Assembly (NCBI GenBank): GCA_937950405.1
Contig: CALFDH010000037.1
Coordinates: 1-39,179, forward strand
Origin: an uncultured Meiothermus sp.
GTDB lineage: Bacteria; Deinococcota; Deinococci; Deinococcales; Thermaceae
Reading direction: 5' to 3'
Length of the DNA: 39,179 nt
Positions 1 through 7,689 of the stretch are shown here, in pieces (the stretch's first letter is position 1; each line of letters opens with the position of its first letter). The notes under the pieces are model-generated. The model was given only the letters and a program-made list of their open reading frames with translations, was not told the DNA's origin and ran no database searches. A program made the position numbers and the translations under genes.

Positions 1-33
1 CAGCTCAATCAGGGTGAAACCGGACTTCTTCAT
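1..33 (-). CDS. type IV pilin/pseudopilin-like protein, first 11 codons only
   Basis: Only the 5' end lies in the window; the gene continues past base 1. The minus-strand reading from base 33 is MKKSGFTLIEL, the classic class III signal peptide start of type IV pilins and pseudopilins: a short basic leader, Gly at the prepilin peptidase cleavage site, then Phe and the conserved Glu at mature position 5. A good ribosome binding site (AGGAGAAG) lies just upstream. The family serves twitching motility, DNA uptake or type II secretion; which one cannot be told from 11 residues. The motif is distinctive, but no body of the protein can be checked. Confidence 0.75.
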   Translation of the reverse strand, partial: MKKSGFTLIEL

Positions 34-325
34 GGTTCTTCTCCTAGGGTTCCGCACCGCTTGGAATATGGGTATGGGTGCGGCATTGCGTAGTGCATCT
101 AGAGGGCTTTGGGCTTCGTGGGAGCGGGCCGTTTCCCGAACTCCAAGGGTTAGTATAGCCCCTGGTTTTGTAGGGTGTGTGGAATTTGACCCAAGCTAGC
201 CCCCCTTTGCGTTACGTGCGTGGTAACCTGGCCAACTTTCGCTTTTGCTGTCCTGGACAGTAAAAAGCCCTAAAATCCCGTCATTGCGAGGCGGCCACGC
301 CAACGAAGCAATCCAGGAGGGGCCA
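34..325. other. intergenic stretch without a supportable gene
   Basis: No convincing coding region. It holds the upstream region of the pilin-like gene, with a possible minus-strand -10 hexamer TATACT at 152-157 but no clear -35. At 280-314 there is a one-sided repeat fragment beginning GTCATTGCGAGG and ending in GCAATCC. It resembles one end of the inverted-repeat element at 9731-9834 and joins directly onto the broken Uma2 gene. Confidence 0.5.
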
Positions 326-436
326 TGGTTATATCTGGGCGGGGTGAGCGGGCAGGCTCCCAATTGCTACCTGGAGATGAGCCTGAACCTGGACGAGTTA
401 TACGAAGGACTGGACGTTTTTTACAGCGCCCAGTAG
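326..436 (+). pseudogene. C-terminal remnant of a Uma2-family (DUF820) gene
   Basis: The last 36 codons before the stop at 434-436 read like the C-terminus of the intact Uma2-family gene that follows at 462-1040. Both contain WLYL, then EMSLNLDE and YEG in the same order and spacing. Nothing upstream of base 326 in this frame resembles the family; the sequence there is a repeat fragment. The simplest reading is a duplicated or once-tandem Uma2 gene of which only the 3' end survives. A tiny expressed peptide is possible but has no support. Confidence 0.7.
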
Positions 437-449
437 AAGATTGGTTTGC

Positions 450-455
450 TAAACT
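450..455 (+). promoter_or_regulatory. -10 hexamer TAAACT of a likely leaderless promoter
   Basis: TAAACT is followed by six bases (gaagcg) and the GTG start at 462. There is no ribosome binding site, and the same TAAACTGAA block precedes the genes starting at 17179 and 18688. No clear -35 hexamer is seen. Confidence 0.5.
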
Positions 456-461
456 GAAGCG

Positions 462-1040
462 GTGGGCGCCCTAAGAGATTTGCAACGCATCAGCTTTGAG
501 GCGTACCTGGCCCTGGAAGAAAAGGGACAGGTTCGGCACGAGCTGCTAGATGGGTTGCTGTATGCGATGGCAGGAACCACCCTCGTGCACAACCGAATTT
601 GCCGAAACCTGGTAGTTCTCTTGCAGCAACAGGCTCGAGGCAGCGGGTGCGAGGTGTTTTTTGCCGATGTGAAGCTGCGGGTGGACTTTCAGACCGCCTA
701 TTACCCGGATGTTCTGGTCTGTTGTCAGCCGGAAAATCATGCGCAATATGTGGAGCACCCCTGTTTGGTAGTCGAAGTTTTGTCGCGCAACACCGAGATT
801 GTGGATCGGCGGGAGAAGCTCGCCAAGTACCGCCAGATTCCCAGCTTGCGGGCGTATGTGTTGGTAGACTCCCTCTCGCGCCGGGTCGAAGCCTACTACC
901 GCGAGGGCCAGCACTGGCTGTACCTGGACGTGGCGGGGGAGGGCAGTGTTCCCATTCCCTGCCCAGAGATGAGCCTGAACCTGGACGAGATTTACGAGGG
1001 TGTGGAGGTTCCCTACGAGCGCCCCACCGACGAGGCTTGA
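462..1040 (+). CDS. Uma2-family (DUF820) putative endonuclease
   Basis: The 192-residue protein has the usual size and order of the Uma2/DUF820 family, whose fold belongs to the PD-(D/E)XK nuclease superfamily. Visible features are the start region YLALEEKGQVRHELLDGLLYAMAGTT, split here as YLALEEKGQ and RHELLDGLLYAMAGTT, the central YYPDVLV with the likely metal-binding Asp, then LVVEVLS with the Glu-x-Leu pair expected of the active site, and the family ending MSLNLDEIYEG. The start is GTG, chosen because TAAACT lies six bases upstream. The family is expanded in cyanobacteria and Deinococcota and its biological role is not established. A broken copy lies directly upstream. Its stop codon overlaps the -35 of the tRNA-Ala promoter. 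Confidence 0.85.
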   Translation: MGALRDLQRISFEAYLALEEKGQVRHELLDGLLYAMAGTTLVHNRICRNLVVLLQQQARGSGCEVFFADVKLRVDFQTAYYPDVLVCCQPENHAQYVEHPCLVVEVLSRNTEIVDRREKLAKYRQIPSLRAYVLVDSLSRRVEAYYREGQHWLYLDVAGEGSVPIPCPEMSLNLDEIYEGVEVPYERPTDEA

Positions 1041-1065
1041 CGAGACCGGCCTTGCCCCCTATACT
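1037..1065 (+). promoter_or_regulatory. sigma-70-type promoter of tRNA-Ala
   Basis: TTGACG (1037-1042) and TATACT (1060-1065) are separated by exactly 17 bases. The predicted start is near 1072, about ten bases before the mature tRNA 5' end. The -35 hexamer overlaps the TGA stop of the Uma2 gene. Confidence 0.8.
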
Positions 1066-1081
1066 TTCCCTTGCTGTTTGT

Positions 1082-1157
<76 letters not shown>

Positions 1158-1164
1158 GAAGAAT

Positions 1165-1200
1165 GAAACCCGTGGATCAACGCCACGGGTTTCTGACTTT
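1165..1200 (+). terminator. intrinsic terminator of tRNA-Ala
   Basis: A perfect 11-bp stem (GAAACCCGTGG at 1165-1175 with its complement at 1183-1193) closes a 7-base loop and is followed by a T-rich stretch. Confidence 0.75.
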
Positions 1201-1220
1201 TGAGGTTCGCTAGATTCTAA

Positions 1221-1331
1221 TACCAACTCTGCGCGTGACTGGCGCTAAACGCGCCCCTCCCTTGCCGCGCCAGGGGGCGCGTCCGTGGGACTTGTATATC
1301 GCTTTTGGGTCACTTCTGAGCAGATTGGGTA
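1221..1331 (-). mobile_element. MITE-like repeat family A, copy 1 (inverted)
   Basis: This 111-bp element is the reverse of the copies at 3954, 9880 and 30688, with ends TACCAACTCTGC and GCAGATTGGGTA. It is bounded by TA on both sides and codes for nothing. It lies 10 bases downstream of the stop codon of the metal ATPase gene. Confidence 0.85.
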
Positions 1332-1341
1332 CAAGGAAGCG

Positions 1342-3261
1342 CTAGCGAACCCGGTGGGCCAGCAGGCGCAGCCCCACCAGCACCACGAAAACCGTGCCGC
1401 CCTCGTGGGCCACCACGCCCATCGGGAGGGGCACTTTCCCGGCCAGGGCAAAGGCCCCCACAATGACAATTACCCCCAGGGCAAAGCTCAGGTTGAAATA
1501 GACGGTGCGGGCGGTGGCGCGGGCCAACCTCTGGGCACCTACCAGGCGATTCAGGTCGTTTTTCATGAGTACCAGGTCGGCGCTCTCGAGGGAAACGTCG
1601 GAGCCAGCGGCCATCGAGACCCCCACTGCGGCTGCGTTCAGGGCCGGGGCGTCGTTGATGCCGTCTCCCACCATCACTACCGGGCCTTCGCGACCTAGCT
1701 CCTGGATGCGCTCGAGCTTATCCTCTGGCAAGAGCTCTGCGTAGACCTCCGGGATCTCAACCTGCTCGGCAATATGGTGGGCCACCGCTTTGCGGTCGCC
1801 GGTGAGCATAATGACCCGTGCGCCTTGCTGCTTGAGGGCTTGAATGGCGGGCTTGGCATCGGGCCTAGGGGTATCGGCCACCCCCAGCAGCGCGATGGGG
1901 TGATGGTCGGTGCCCAGGATGGCAGTGGTCAGCCCGCGGTTTTCTAAGGCTTGCATCTGGGCTTCAACATGGGGTGCGAGTGAAACGCCCAGGCTTTCCA
2001 GCAAGCGCCGGTTGCCCACCCAGACCTGGGTACCATCGGCCAGGACGCCCAGCACCCCGTGGCCTCGAACCGCCCGAATTTCACTTACCTCCGGGGTGGG
2101 GCCATCCCAGCCCTGGGCAATGGCCTGCGCAATGGGGTGTTCGCTGTAGCGTTCAATGCCGGCAGCCAAGGCCCGGGCCTCGGCCTCGGTTCCTCTTAGC
2201 ACCCCCACCTCTACCAGCTTCATGCGGCCTTCGGTGAGGGTGCCGGTTTTGTCGAACACAAAGATGTTAGCCCTGGCTAGCGACTCTAAGGCGGCCCCAC
2301 TCTTGAACAGGGCCCCGGCCCTCGCGCCCGCCGCCATGGCCGACAGCACCGCCGCGGGGGTGGCAATCACCACCGCACAGGGGCTGGCCACCACCAGAAA
2401 GGTCATGGCCCGGTACCAGGCCTGGGCGGCCTCGAGGCCAAAGACAAAGTGCGCCACCACAAACACCACCGGGGCCGAAAGCAGCACCGCAATGGTGTAG
2501 GGCCCCTCGAAGCGCTCGGCAAACCGCTCGGTGCGGCTTTTGCTGGCCTGGGCGCTTTCCACCAGTTTGATGAGTTTGGCCAGGGTGCTTTCGCTGGCGG
2601 GGCGCTCCACCCGCACCCGCACCACCCCATGACCATTGAGGGTACCGCTCTTGACGGGGTCGCCGGGCTTTTTGTCTACCGGCACACTCTCGCCAGTGAG
2701 GGCGCTCTCGTCCACGTCGCTATAGCCTTCCAGCAGGGTGCCATCGGCAGCGAAGCGCTCGCCGGGGCGCACCACCAGCAGGTCGCCGGGCTGCAGGGCT
2801 TCCAGGGGCTTCCACTGCTCGCTACCATCCGGCAGCAGCACATTGGCCCCCTCGGGGTGCAGGGTCATGAGCGCCTCAATGGCCCGTCGGGTGCGGTTCA
2901 TGGCCCAGCTTTGCAGGGTGTTGGAGAGGCTGAACAAAAAGAGCAAGATGGCCCCATCGCCCGCCTGGCCCACCGAGGCGGCGCCCAGCGCGGCCACTAC
3001 CATGAGCAGGTCCACGTCCAGCTTGCGCTCCTGGACCAGGCTACGCACCGCTTTGATGGCCGAGGGAACCCCCCCGGCCATAAAAGCCAGGGCCCACAGG
3101 CTATTCTGGAGCCAGACCAGCCCGTAGGCCCCCGCTACAAAGCCCCCCACCACCCCCAGCAGGGTCAGGCCAGAGAGCAGAAAGCCCCGCTTGACTTCGT
3201 GGTTCCAGAACAGCAGCCAGGGGTTTTGTGGAGGGGTGGTTGATACCGCGATAGTGCTCAT
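1342..3261 (-). CDS. P1B-4-type heavy-metal-exporting ATPase
   Basis: This 639-residue membrane pump uses ATP to export a divalent metal from the cytoplasm. All P-type landmarks are present: TGES (about 189-192), the phosphorylated Asp in DKTGT (337-341), the HP pair in SEHPIAQ, LTGD, and GDGINDAP. The sixth-helix motif is SPC (293-295) instead of CPC, and the last helix carries HEGGT (about 619-623). These two motifs together define subgroup P1B-4, whose studied members export cobalt, ferrous iron or zinc. There is no N-terminal metal-binding domain, as usual for the group. I place the start at the ATG at 3261, which has GAGGAAC upstream; the open frame extends 23 codons further without a ribosome binding site. 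The exact metal cannot be told from sequence. Confidence 0.93.
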   Translation of the reverse strand: MSTIAVSTTPPQNPWLLFWNHEVKRGFLLSGLTLLGVVGGFVAGAYGLVWLQNSLWALAFMAGGVPSAIKAVRSLVQERKLDVDLLMVVAALGAASVGQAGDGAILLFLFSLSNTLQSWAMNRTRRAIEALMTLHPEGANVLLPDGSEQWKPLEALQPGDLLVVRPGERFAADGTLLEGYSDVDESALTGESVPVDKKPGDPVKSGTLNGHGVVRVRVERPASESTLAKLIKLVESAQASKSRTERFAERFEGPYTIAVLLSAPVVFVVAHFVFGLEAAQAWYRAMTFLVVASPCAVVIATPAAVLSAMAAGARAGALFKSGAALESLARANIFVFDKTGTLTEGRMKLVEVGVLRGTEAEARALAAGIERYSEHPIAQAIAQGWDGPTPEVSEIRAVRGHGVLGVLADGTQVWVGNRRLLESLGVSLAPHVEAQMQALENRGLTTAILGTDHHPIALLGVADTPRPDAKPAIQALKQQGARVIMLTGDRKAVAHHIAEQVEIPEVYAELLPEDKLERIQELGREGPVVMVGDGINDAPALNAAAVGVSMAAGSDVSLESADLVLMKNDLNRLVGAQRLARATARTVYFNLSFALGVIVIVGAFALAGKVPLPMGVVAHEGGTVFVVLVGLRLLAHRVR

Positions 3262-3296
3262 CGTTTGTTCCTCGGATTTGAAGCGTTGTTGAAAAC

Positions 3297-3309
3297 AGTA
3301 ATCATTACT
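3297..3309. promoter_or_regulatory. palindromic operator candidate in the metal-ATPase promoter
   Basis: AGTAATCATTACT is a perfect 13-base palindrome (six bases, one centre base, six bases). It lies just downstream of the -10 hexamer, about where transcription would begin, which is a typical place for a repressor. Its size and AT-rich form resemble Fur/PerR-type boxes, but the regulator is unknown. Confidence 0.45.
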
Positions 3310-3315
3310 AATAAG

Positions 3316-3344
3316 AGTATTCCATTCCAATGGATTAGATGCAA
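3316..3344 (-). promoter_or_regulatory. promoter of the metal ATPase gene
   Basis: On the minus strand TTGCAT (3344-3339) and AATACT (3321-3316) are 17 bases apart. The palindrome at 3297-3309 follows directly, leaving a leader of about 45-50 bases before the ATG. Confidence 0.5.
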
Positions 3345-3500
3345 CCCCAATCCCGAGTGATTTAGTGCGGATTCTTCCCGTTCCGCACGTAAATTCTACC
3401 GCTTTACCCTCAGGACATTCAGCATCCTGGCAAGCGTCGTGGGTTTTAGGTCGTACTAAACTGGGGAATCAGCCCTGAACACACCTTATCGGTGAGCGGG

Positions 3501-3695
3501 CTATGCAGTTCTGCCCTGAACTGCTTTTTCGGATTGATGACGTTTTACCGCGTTTCCCACATTTACGCTACACGCGGTGCAGCGTAAATTACCCCACATG
3601 CCATAGCTTCCAAAGGATGCTGTAGGGGGTATTCGTGGGAACCGCTCTAATCGTTTAGCACACAGTCGGACAAATGCTTTTACAGATGTATCCAT
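3501..3695 (-). CDS. hypothetical 64-residue frame, doubtful
   Basis: A minus-strand frame starting ATG GAT ACA has no clear ribosome binding site. The product contains one CxxC pair (RCTACS) near its middle and no other feature I recognise. A short cysteine-containing tail followed by structured non-coding DNA would fit the 3' remnant of an insertion sequence of the tnpB type, but the catalytic motifs that would prove this are absent. It may not be a gene at all. Confidence 0.2.
   Translation of the reverse strand: MDTSVKAFVRLCAKRLERFPRIPPTASFGSYGMWGNLRCTACSVNVGNAVKRHQSEKAVQGRTA
3505..3529 (+). terminator. intrinsic terminator-like hairpin
   Basis: A perfect 7-bp stem (GCAGTTC with GAACTGC) closes a 6-base loop and is followed directly by five T on the plus strand. 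No plus-strand gene ends here. It may end an unannotated small RNA that begins after the hexamer TAAACT near 3456. Confidence 0.5.
3561..3589. repeat. 29-base near-perfect palindrome
   Basis: ATTTACGCT at 3561-3569 is mirrored by AGCGTAAAT at 3581-3589, and CAC by GTG inside them around a GCG centre. It may be an operator or the end of a decayed mobile element. Confidence 0.5.
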
Positions 3696-3865
3696 CTCAG
3701 TTGAGTTGCACGGCTATGCTACGGCCCATGCTGTGTCCTCTGGCAGAAGCCGAAGCAGACGCCTTTTCATTCCTCCCCTACCGTGTAGGGGATGTTGGGT
3801 GGGGTTGCTGAAGAGCGCCTTCAGACAGCAGATCAGTTCAGGGCCTTGCCCAATACCCTCCCCTA

Positions 3866-3893
3866 CCCTCCCTACGGGGTAGGGAGGGGGTTT
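3866..3893 (+). terminator. GC-rich hairpin followed by TTT
   Basis: A 10-bp stem (CCCTCCCTAC with GTAGGGAGGG) with a 3-base loop is followed by GG and TTT. No gene ends upstream on this strand, so it may simply be a repeat fragment. Confidence 0.35.
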
Positions 3894-3953
3894 CGGGGCC
3901 ATAGCTCATGGAACCTATCGAAGTGTATGGGTATCTCTACGACGCGGTATTTA

Positions 3954-4064
3954 TACCGAATCTGCTCAGAAGTGATCCAAAAGTGATATCCAAGTCCCTC
4001 GGATGCGCCCCCAGGCGCGGCAAGGGAGGGGTACGTTTAGCGCCGCTCACGCGCAGAGTTGGTA
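3954..4064 (+). mobile_element. MITE-like repeat family A, copy 2
   Basis: This 111-bp copy runs from TACCGAATCTGC to GCAGAGTTGGTA. Its last base directly abuts the stop codon (4065-4067) of the minus-strand DUF4388 gene, so the insertion defines the boundary of that gene's 3' end. Confidence 0.9.
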
Positions 4065-5111
4065 TTAGATTGGCCGCTTGACAACGGAGAGGGCCGAGAG
4101 CAAATCTTCTTCGCCAAAGGGTTTGGGGATATGGGTGACTCGAGCGTTTTTGACCCAGAACCCCCTGGGGGGCTGCTCCGCAACCAGCCAGATGGGCAGG
4201 AACCGCCCGTTGGGTAAGGCCCGCAGTTGGCGTACCTTGTCGGGTAGGTCGGCGCCCTCGAGCAGCACGCCGTGGAGCCGGTGGTGCTCCAGGATGCGTT
4301 TGGCGCTCTCCAGGTCGGGGGGCAGCATGACCCGGTAGCGGTGGCGCTCGAGGGTGACCAGCAGGAGCCGCCGGATCAGGTTGGAGTCGCACAGCACCAT
4401 CAGCAGGGGGTCGTGGGGGCGCACGTCGGCTTCCATCAGAATGCCCCGGCTTTTGAGTTCGTAGAGCAGATGGTAGACCTGCTCCTCGGGCAGGTCGCAT
4501 TCCAGCGCCACCGAGCGGGCCCGCTTGACCCCGTCTATGGCTTCCAGCACCGTCCAGGCATCGGGCGAGAGGGCGTGGCGGGTAGGGTCGCCGGCCAGTT
4601 GTAGCACGGTTTCGGGTTCTACCTTGCCCCGCATCCACTCATCCAGGCGGCGCAGGGCCTCCATCAAAATGGTGCTGGTATCGGTGATGCCCGGCAGCAG
4701 CACCTGCGAGGCGTCTATGGGCGGGCTCTCGGCCACCAGCTCGCCTTCCGGCTGGCTCAGGATGGTGGCCAGGGCCTCGAGGATTTGGGCGTGTAGCACG
4801 TCGTTGAGCTCGTCCTCGGTGACCATTTTCTGCTGCAGGGCCAGAAAGCCCAGGGGGGTTCCGGGGTTCTCCTGTTGCTGGTATTTGACCAGCTCCTGAA
4901 CCTGCTCGAGGGTCAGGTAATCGAAGCGCACCAGGTATTCGCCTAGGTGGGGGCCGGGGTGGGTCTGGATATAGGCGATTTTGCCCTCGCGGATGTGAAT
5001 ACGCCCCTTCAACTTGGGGCAGGTAATATTGATGACCGCATTTTTGCGGCCTGCCTCGAAGGCCCGCAGCAGGTCTCCGAGTTCAATTTCGTCTAATCTG
5101 GCCCGAATCAC
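4065..5111 (-). CDS. DUF4388 protein with a degenerate receiver domain
   Basis: The 348-residue soluble protein begins with a DUF4388 (PATAN-type) region at about residues 5-110, including the usual AVINITCPKLKGRIHIREGK-like core and a helical continuation. DUF4388 modules occur in signalling proteins linked to two-component systems and motility. The last 110 residues look like a response-regulator receiver: an acidic start (VLCDSN), a strand ending VLLEG where the phosphorylated Asp should be, and PKPF with the conserved Lys. The phospho-site position is Glu, so it probably is not phosphorylated and may be a constitutive pseudo-receiver. A family A element abuts the stop codon, so the very C-terminus could have been altered. 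It probably acts in cytoplasmic signalling; the partner is unknown. Confidence 0.75.
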   Translation of the reverse strand: MIRARLDEIELGDLLRAFEAGRKNAVINITCPKLKGRIHIREGKIAYIQTHPGPHLGEYLVRFDYLTLEQVQELVKYQQQENPGTPLGFLALQQKMVTEDELNDVLHAQILEALATILSQPEGELVAESPPIDASQVLLPGITDTSTILMEALRRLDEWMRGKVEPETVLQLAGDPTRHALSPDAWTVLEAIDGVKRARSVALECDLPEEQVYHLLYELKSRGILMEADVRPHDPLLMVLCDSNLIRRLLLVTLERHRYRVMLPPDLESAKRILEHHRLHGVLLEGADLPDKVRQLRALPNGRFLPIWLVAEQPPRGFWVKNARVTHIPKPFGEEDLLSALSVVKRPI

Positions 5112-5356
5112 GGCGAAGTATCCCTGGCGACTGCCACTGGCAATCCCATTTCAGTATGGCACTTCCAGAGGGGACAGGGGGCAGGGCCCAGGGCTCAGGG
5201 AAAGCTGGATGATCGGGCTGGATGCAGTGCCGGATGTGTTTTTCCTAGTCTTCTGGCGTTTCAAAGGGGGAATCGCGGGGCGGCCCTGCCGACTCCGAAC
5301 CCGGCTCTCTGAACCCTACCTCCCCGGTCGGGGCTCGGTTCCCTGTCCCCGAACCC

Positions 5357-6346
5357 CTACTCCAGCAGGCGGCTTTGCTCGGGTAGGGGATAGCCGAAGT
5401 GGGCATAGGCCCGTTCAGTGGCCTGGCGGCCTCGGGGGGTGCGTTTGAGCAGGCCAAGTTGAATGAGAAAAGGTTCGTGGACTTCCTCGAGGGTTTCGGG
5501 GTCTTCGGAGAGGGCGGTGGCGAGGGTCTCGAGGCCCACCGGCCCCCCGGCAAAGCGCTCGATTACGGTTTGCATGATGAGGCGGTCGCGGGTATCGAGC
5601 CCCAGGGCATCCATGCCCAGCGCGTCCAGGGCCTGTCGGGTGCGCTCGAGCCGCACCACAGCCTCGCCGGCTACCTCTACAAAATCACGCACCCGTCGGA
5701 AAAGCCGCTTGGCAATACGCATGGTGCCCCGGCTGCGATGGGCAATTTCCAGGGCGGCCTCGGGCTCGATGGTCAGGCCCAGCAGCCTGGCGTCGCGTTC
5801 GACCCCCTGGGCCAGCTCGGCCTCGGTGTAGAACTCGAGGTGCTCGATAATCCCAAAACGGCTACGCAAGGGCCCGGAGATGAGCCCTGGGCGGGTGGTG
5901 GCCCCCACCAGGGTAAAGCGGGGCAGATCCAGCCGCAGGGTGCGGGCGGCGGGGCCGGCGCCAATCACGATGTCAATCTTGAAGTCCTCCAGGGCCGGGT
6001 ACAGGTGCTCCTCGGCAGCTTTGGAGAGGCGGTGAATCTCGTCTATGAAGAGGATGTCGCCCTCCTCGAGGCTGTTGGTCAGGATGGCGGCCAGGTCGCC
6101 GGGTTTTTCGATGGCGGGGCCGCTGGTTATACGGATGTTCACCCCCAGCTCGTAGGCCACCACATGGGCCAGGGTGGTCTTGCCCAGTCCGGGCGGCCCA
6201 AACAGGAGCAGGTGGTCGAGGGCCTCCCCCCGGTTCCTGGCGGCCTCGAGGTAGACCCGCAGTTTTTGCTTGAGTTTGGCCTGTCCCACGTAGTCGTCCA
6301 GGCTCTTGGGCCGCAGGGTCAAATCCGGTTCCACGCTCACCATCAT
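5357..6346 (-). CDS. ruvB: Holliday junction branch migration helicase RuvB
   Basis: RuvB is the AAA+ motor that, with RuvA, drives branch migration of Holliday junctions in recombinational repair. The 329-residue product has Walker A GPPGLGKT (about 50-57), Walker B DEIH (about 102-105), the sensor 1 region GATTRPG, the Arg finger region GPLRSRFG, and a C-terminal winged helix with [12 protein letters not shown] chose the ATG at 6346, which begins [16 protein letters not shown] like Thermus RuvB; the open frame extends 24 codons further, but those residues have no family counterpart. There is no clear ribosome binding site. ruvA and ruvC are not in the window. The 245 bases downstream hold only G-rich repeats. 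Confidence 0.97.
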   Translation of the reverse strand: MMVSVEPDLTLRPKSLDDYVGQAKLKQKLRVYLEAARNRGEALDHLLLFGPPGLGKTTLAHVVAYELGVNIRITSGPAIEKPGDLAAILTNSLEEGDILFIDEIHRLSKAAEEHLYPALEDFKIDIVIGAGPAARTLRLDLPRFTLVGATTRPGLISGPLRSRFGIIEHLEFYTEAELAQGVERDARLLGLTIEPEAALEIAHRSRGTMRIAKRLFRRVRDFVEVAGEAVVRLERTRQALDALGMDALGLDTRDRLIMQTVIERFAGGPVGLETLATALSEDPETLEEVHEPFLIQLGLLKRTPRGRQATERAYAHFGYPLPEQSRLLE

Positions 6347-6535
6347 ACAAGTAGCGGGCGGTTGCGTTATGTTCACTGCGTAACCCTGGACAAGGTGGTG
6401 ATTGGGTTCGATACCCACTTCAGGCGTGTATCCAGAAGGTTGGTTTTACCCTAAAGCTGGCATGAGAACCTGTTTCCCTATCGTTGCCAGGCTAAAAGCT
6501 CCCAGGCCACTTTGCACAGCGAGCCATCCTCTACA

Positions 6536-7528
6536 ATGGCCCATGTGGTGCGTTTTTCTGCCAGCGGGGTTCGCCTGGATCAGGCCCTGGCCTTCGAGGC
6601 CAATACCTCCAGGGCCAAAGCCCAGGAGTGGATTGCGGCGGGGCTGGTTCGGGTAGGCGGCAAGGTGATTAGCAAGCCCTCCTACAAGCTCCGGGGCGAG
6701 ACGGTGGAGGTAGAGCCGCCTCCGCCTGCGGCTGCTACGGTCGCCGCTGAAGATATTCCGCTCGAGGTTTTGTACGAGGACCCGGACCTGATTGTGATCA
6801 ACAAACCAGCGGGTATGATTACGCATCCCGCACCAGGGGTGTACTCAGGAACGCTGGTCAACGCCATCCTGGGGCGGTTCGGGCTGGATGTCTCGCTGGG
6901 CGAGAGCGAGGAGGCCGACGAACTGCGCCTGTCGGCCCCCAGGCCCGAGCTTGTGCGCCCCGGCATTGTGCACCGGCTCGACAAGGATACCAGTGGGGTA
7001 ATTGTGGTGGCCCGCCACGAGGCAGCCCACCGCCGTTTGTCCGAAGCCTTTGCGGGGCGCAGCGTTTACAAGCGCTACCTGGCGCTTACGGTGGGGATTC
7101 CGCCGGAAGGCATGCTATCTGCGCCCATAGGCCGTCATCCGGTAGACCGCACCCGCATGCACGTGGGCGGGGTGGCGGCCCGGCACGCCCAGACCGACTT
7201 CGAGGTACTCGCTTCGGTGGCACAACACGCCCTGGTCTCGGCCATTCTCCACACCGGGCGTACCCACCAGATTCGCGTCCACCTCAAGCACCTCCACGCT
7301 CCCATTCTGGGCGATGATGTGTACGGAAAGCCCTCCGATTTGATAGCGCGTCAGGCGCTGCACGCCTACGAGCTACGCCTGCAGCACCCGCGCACCGGCA
7401 AATATCTGCACTTTGTGGCCCCCGTCCCTGCCGATATGGTACGGGCCTGGAGGCTGTTGGGTGGGGTCTGGCCTGAAGATGTACAAACCGAAGCGGAAAA
7501 GGCCCCCGTGGTAGGGCCACCCCGATAA
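6536..7528 (+). CDS. RluA/RluD-family 23S rRNA pseudouridine synthase
   Basis: The enzyme isomerises specific uridines of large-subunit rRNA to pseudouridine. The 330-residue product has an N-terminal S4 RNA-binding domain (about 1-60), then a catalytic domain with HRLDKDTSG, where the Asp of RLD (about 149) is the nucleophile, and later GRTHQIRVH. The layout matches RluD-type enzymes, but I cannot say whether it is RluD proper. I chose the ATG at 6536; a TTG at 6512 in the same frame would add eight residues without family support. It is divergent from ruvB, with about 190 bases between. Confidence 0.92.
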   Translation: MAHVVRFSASGVRLDQALAFEANTSRAKAQEWIAAGLVRVGGKVISKPSYKLRGETVEVEPPPPAAATVAAEDIPLEVLYEDPDLIVINKPAGMITHPAPGVYSGTLVNAILGRFGLDVSLGESEEADELRLSAPRPELVRPGIVHRLDKDTSGVIVVARHEAAHRRLSEAFAGRSVYKRYLALTVGIPPEGMLSAPIGRHPVDRTRMHVGGVAARHAQTDFEVLASVAQHALVSAILHTGRTHQIRVHLKHLHAPILGDDVYGKPSDLIARQALHAYELRLQHPRTGKYLHFVAPVPADMVRAWRLLGGVWPEDVQTEAEKAPVVGPPR

Positions 7529-7689
7529 ACGTTCCCAAATTCTCGCATTTCACCTGCGTTATCCAATAGCCCCAATCGAGCTCTCTGACATCGGCTATTG
7601 ACCATGGACTATAGACCATAGGCTATCAGCTCGGCTTGAATTGTGGGCTTTGCTTGGGAATACTGTGGAGCAAACTCCCGGAGGTAGGC

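Larger units (their letters stand above)
3345..3953. other. gene-poor region with hairpins and a possible IS remnant
   Basis: About 600 bases separate two minus-strand genes. No protein is recognised. The stretch holds a plus-strand terminator-like hairpin (3505-3529), a 29-base palindrome (3561-3589), a weak 64-codon minus-strand frame (3501-3695), and two C-rich hairpins (about 3775-3800 and 3866-3888). Base composition is lower in GC than the neighbouring genes in its first half, which suggests acquired or decayed DNA. Confidence 0.5.

Noticed and set aside
5160-5356. G-rich repeats (GGGGACAGGG, also reversed near 24970) between the DUF4388 gene and ruvB
   Set aside because: They are low-complexity and degenerate; no element boundaries or coding function can be supported.
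6370-6450. tRNA-like T-arm sequence (GGGTTCGATACCC) upstream of ruvB
   Set aside because: The T stem is only four clean pairs, and no complementary acceptor arm or anticodon arm can be built around it.
5399-6454. 351-codon open frame on the plus strand opposite ruvB
   Set aside because: The ruvB frame has all family motifs; the antisense frame is a shadow with Gly-rich nonsense composition.
7590-7635. Partly repetitive stretch around CTATTGACCATGGACTATAG
   Set aside because: The imperfect short repeats give no clear element ends and no second copy in the window.
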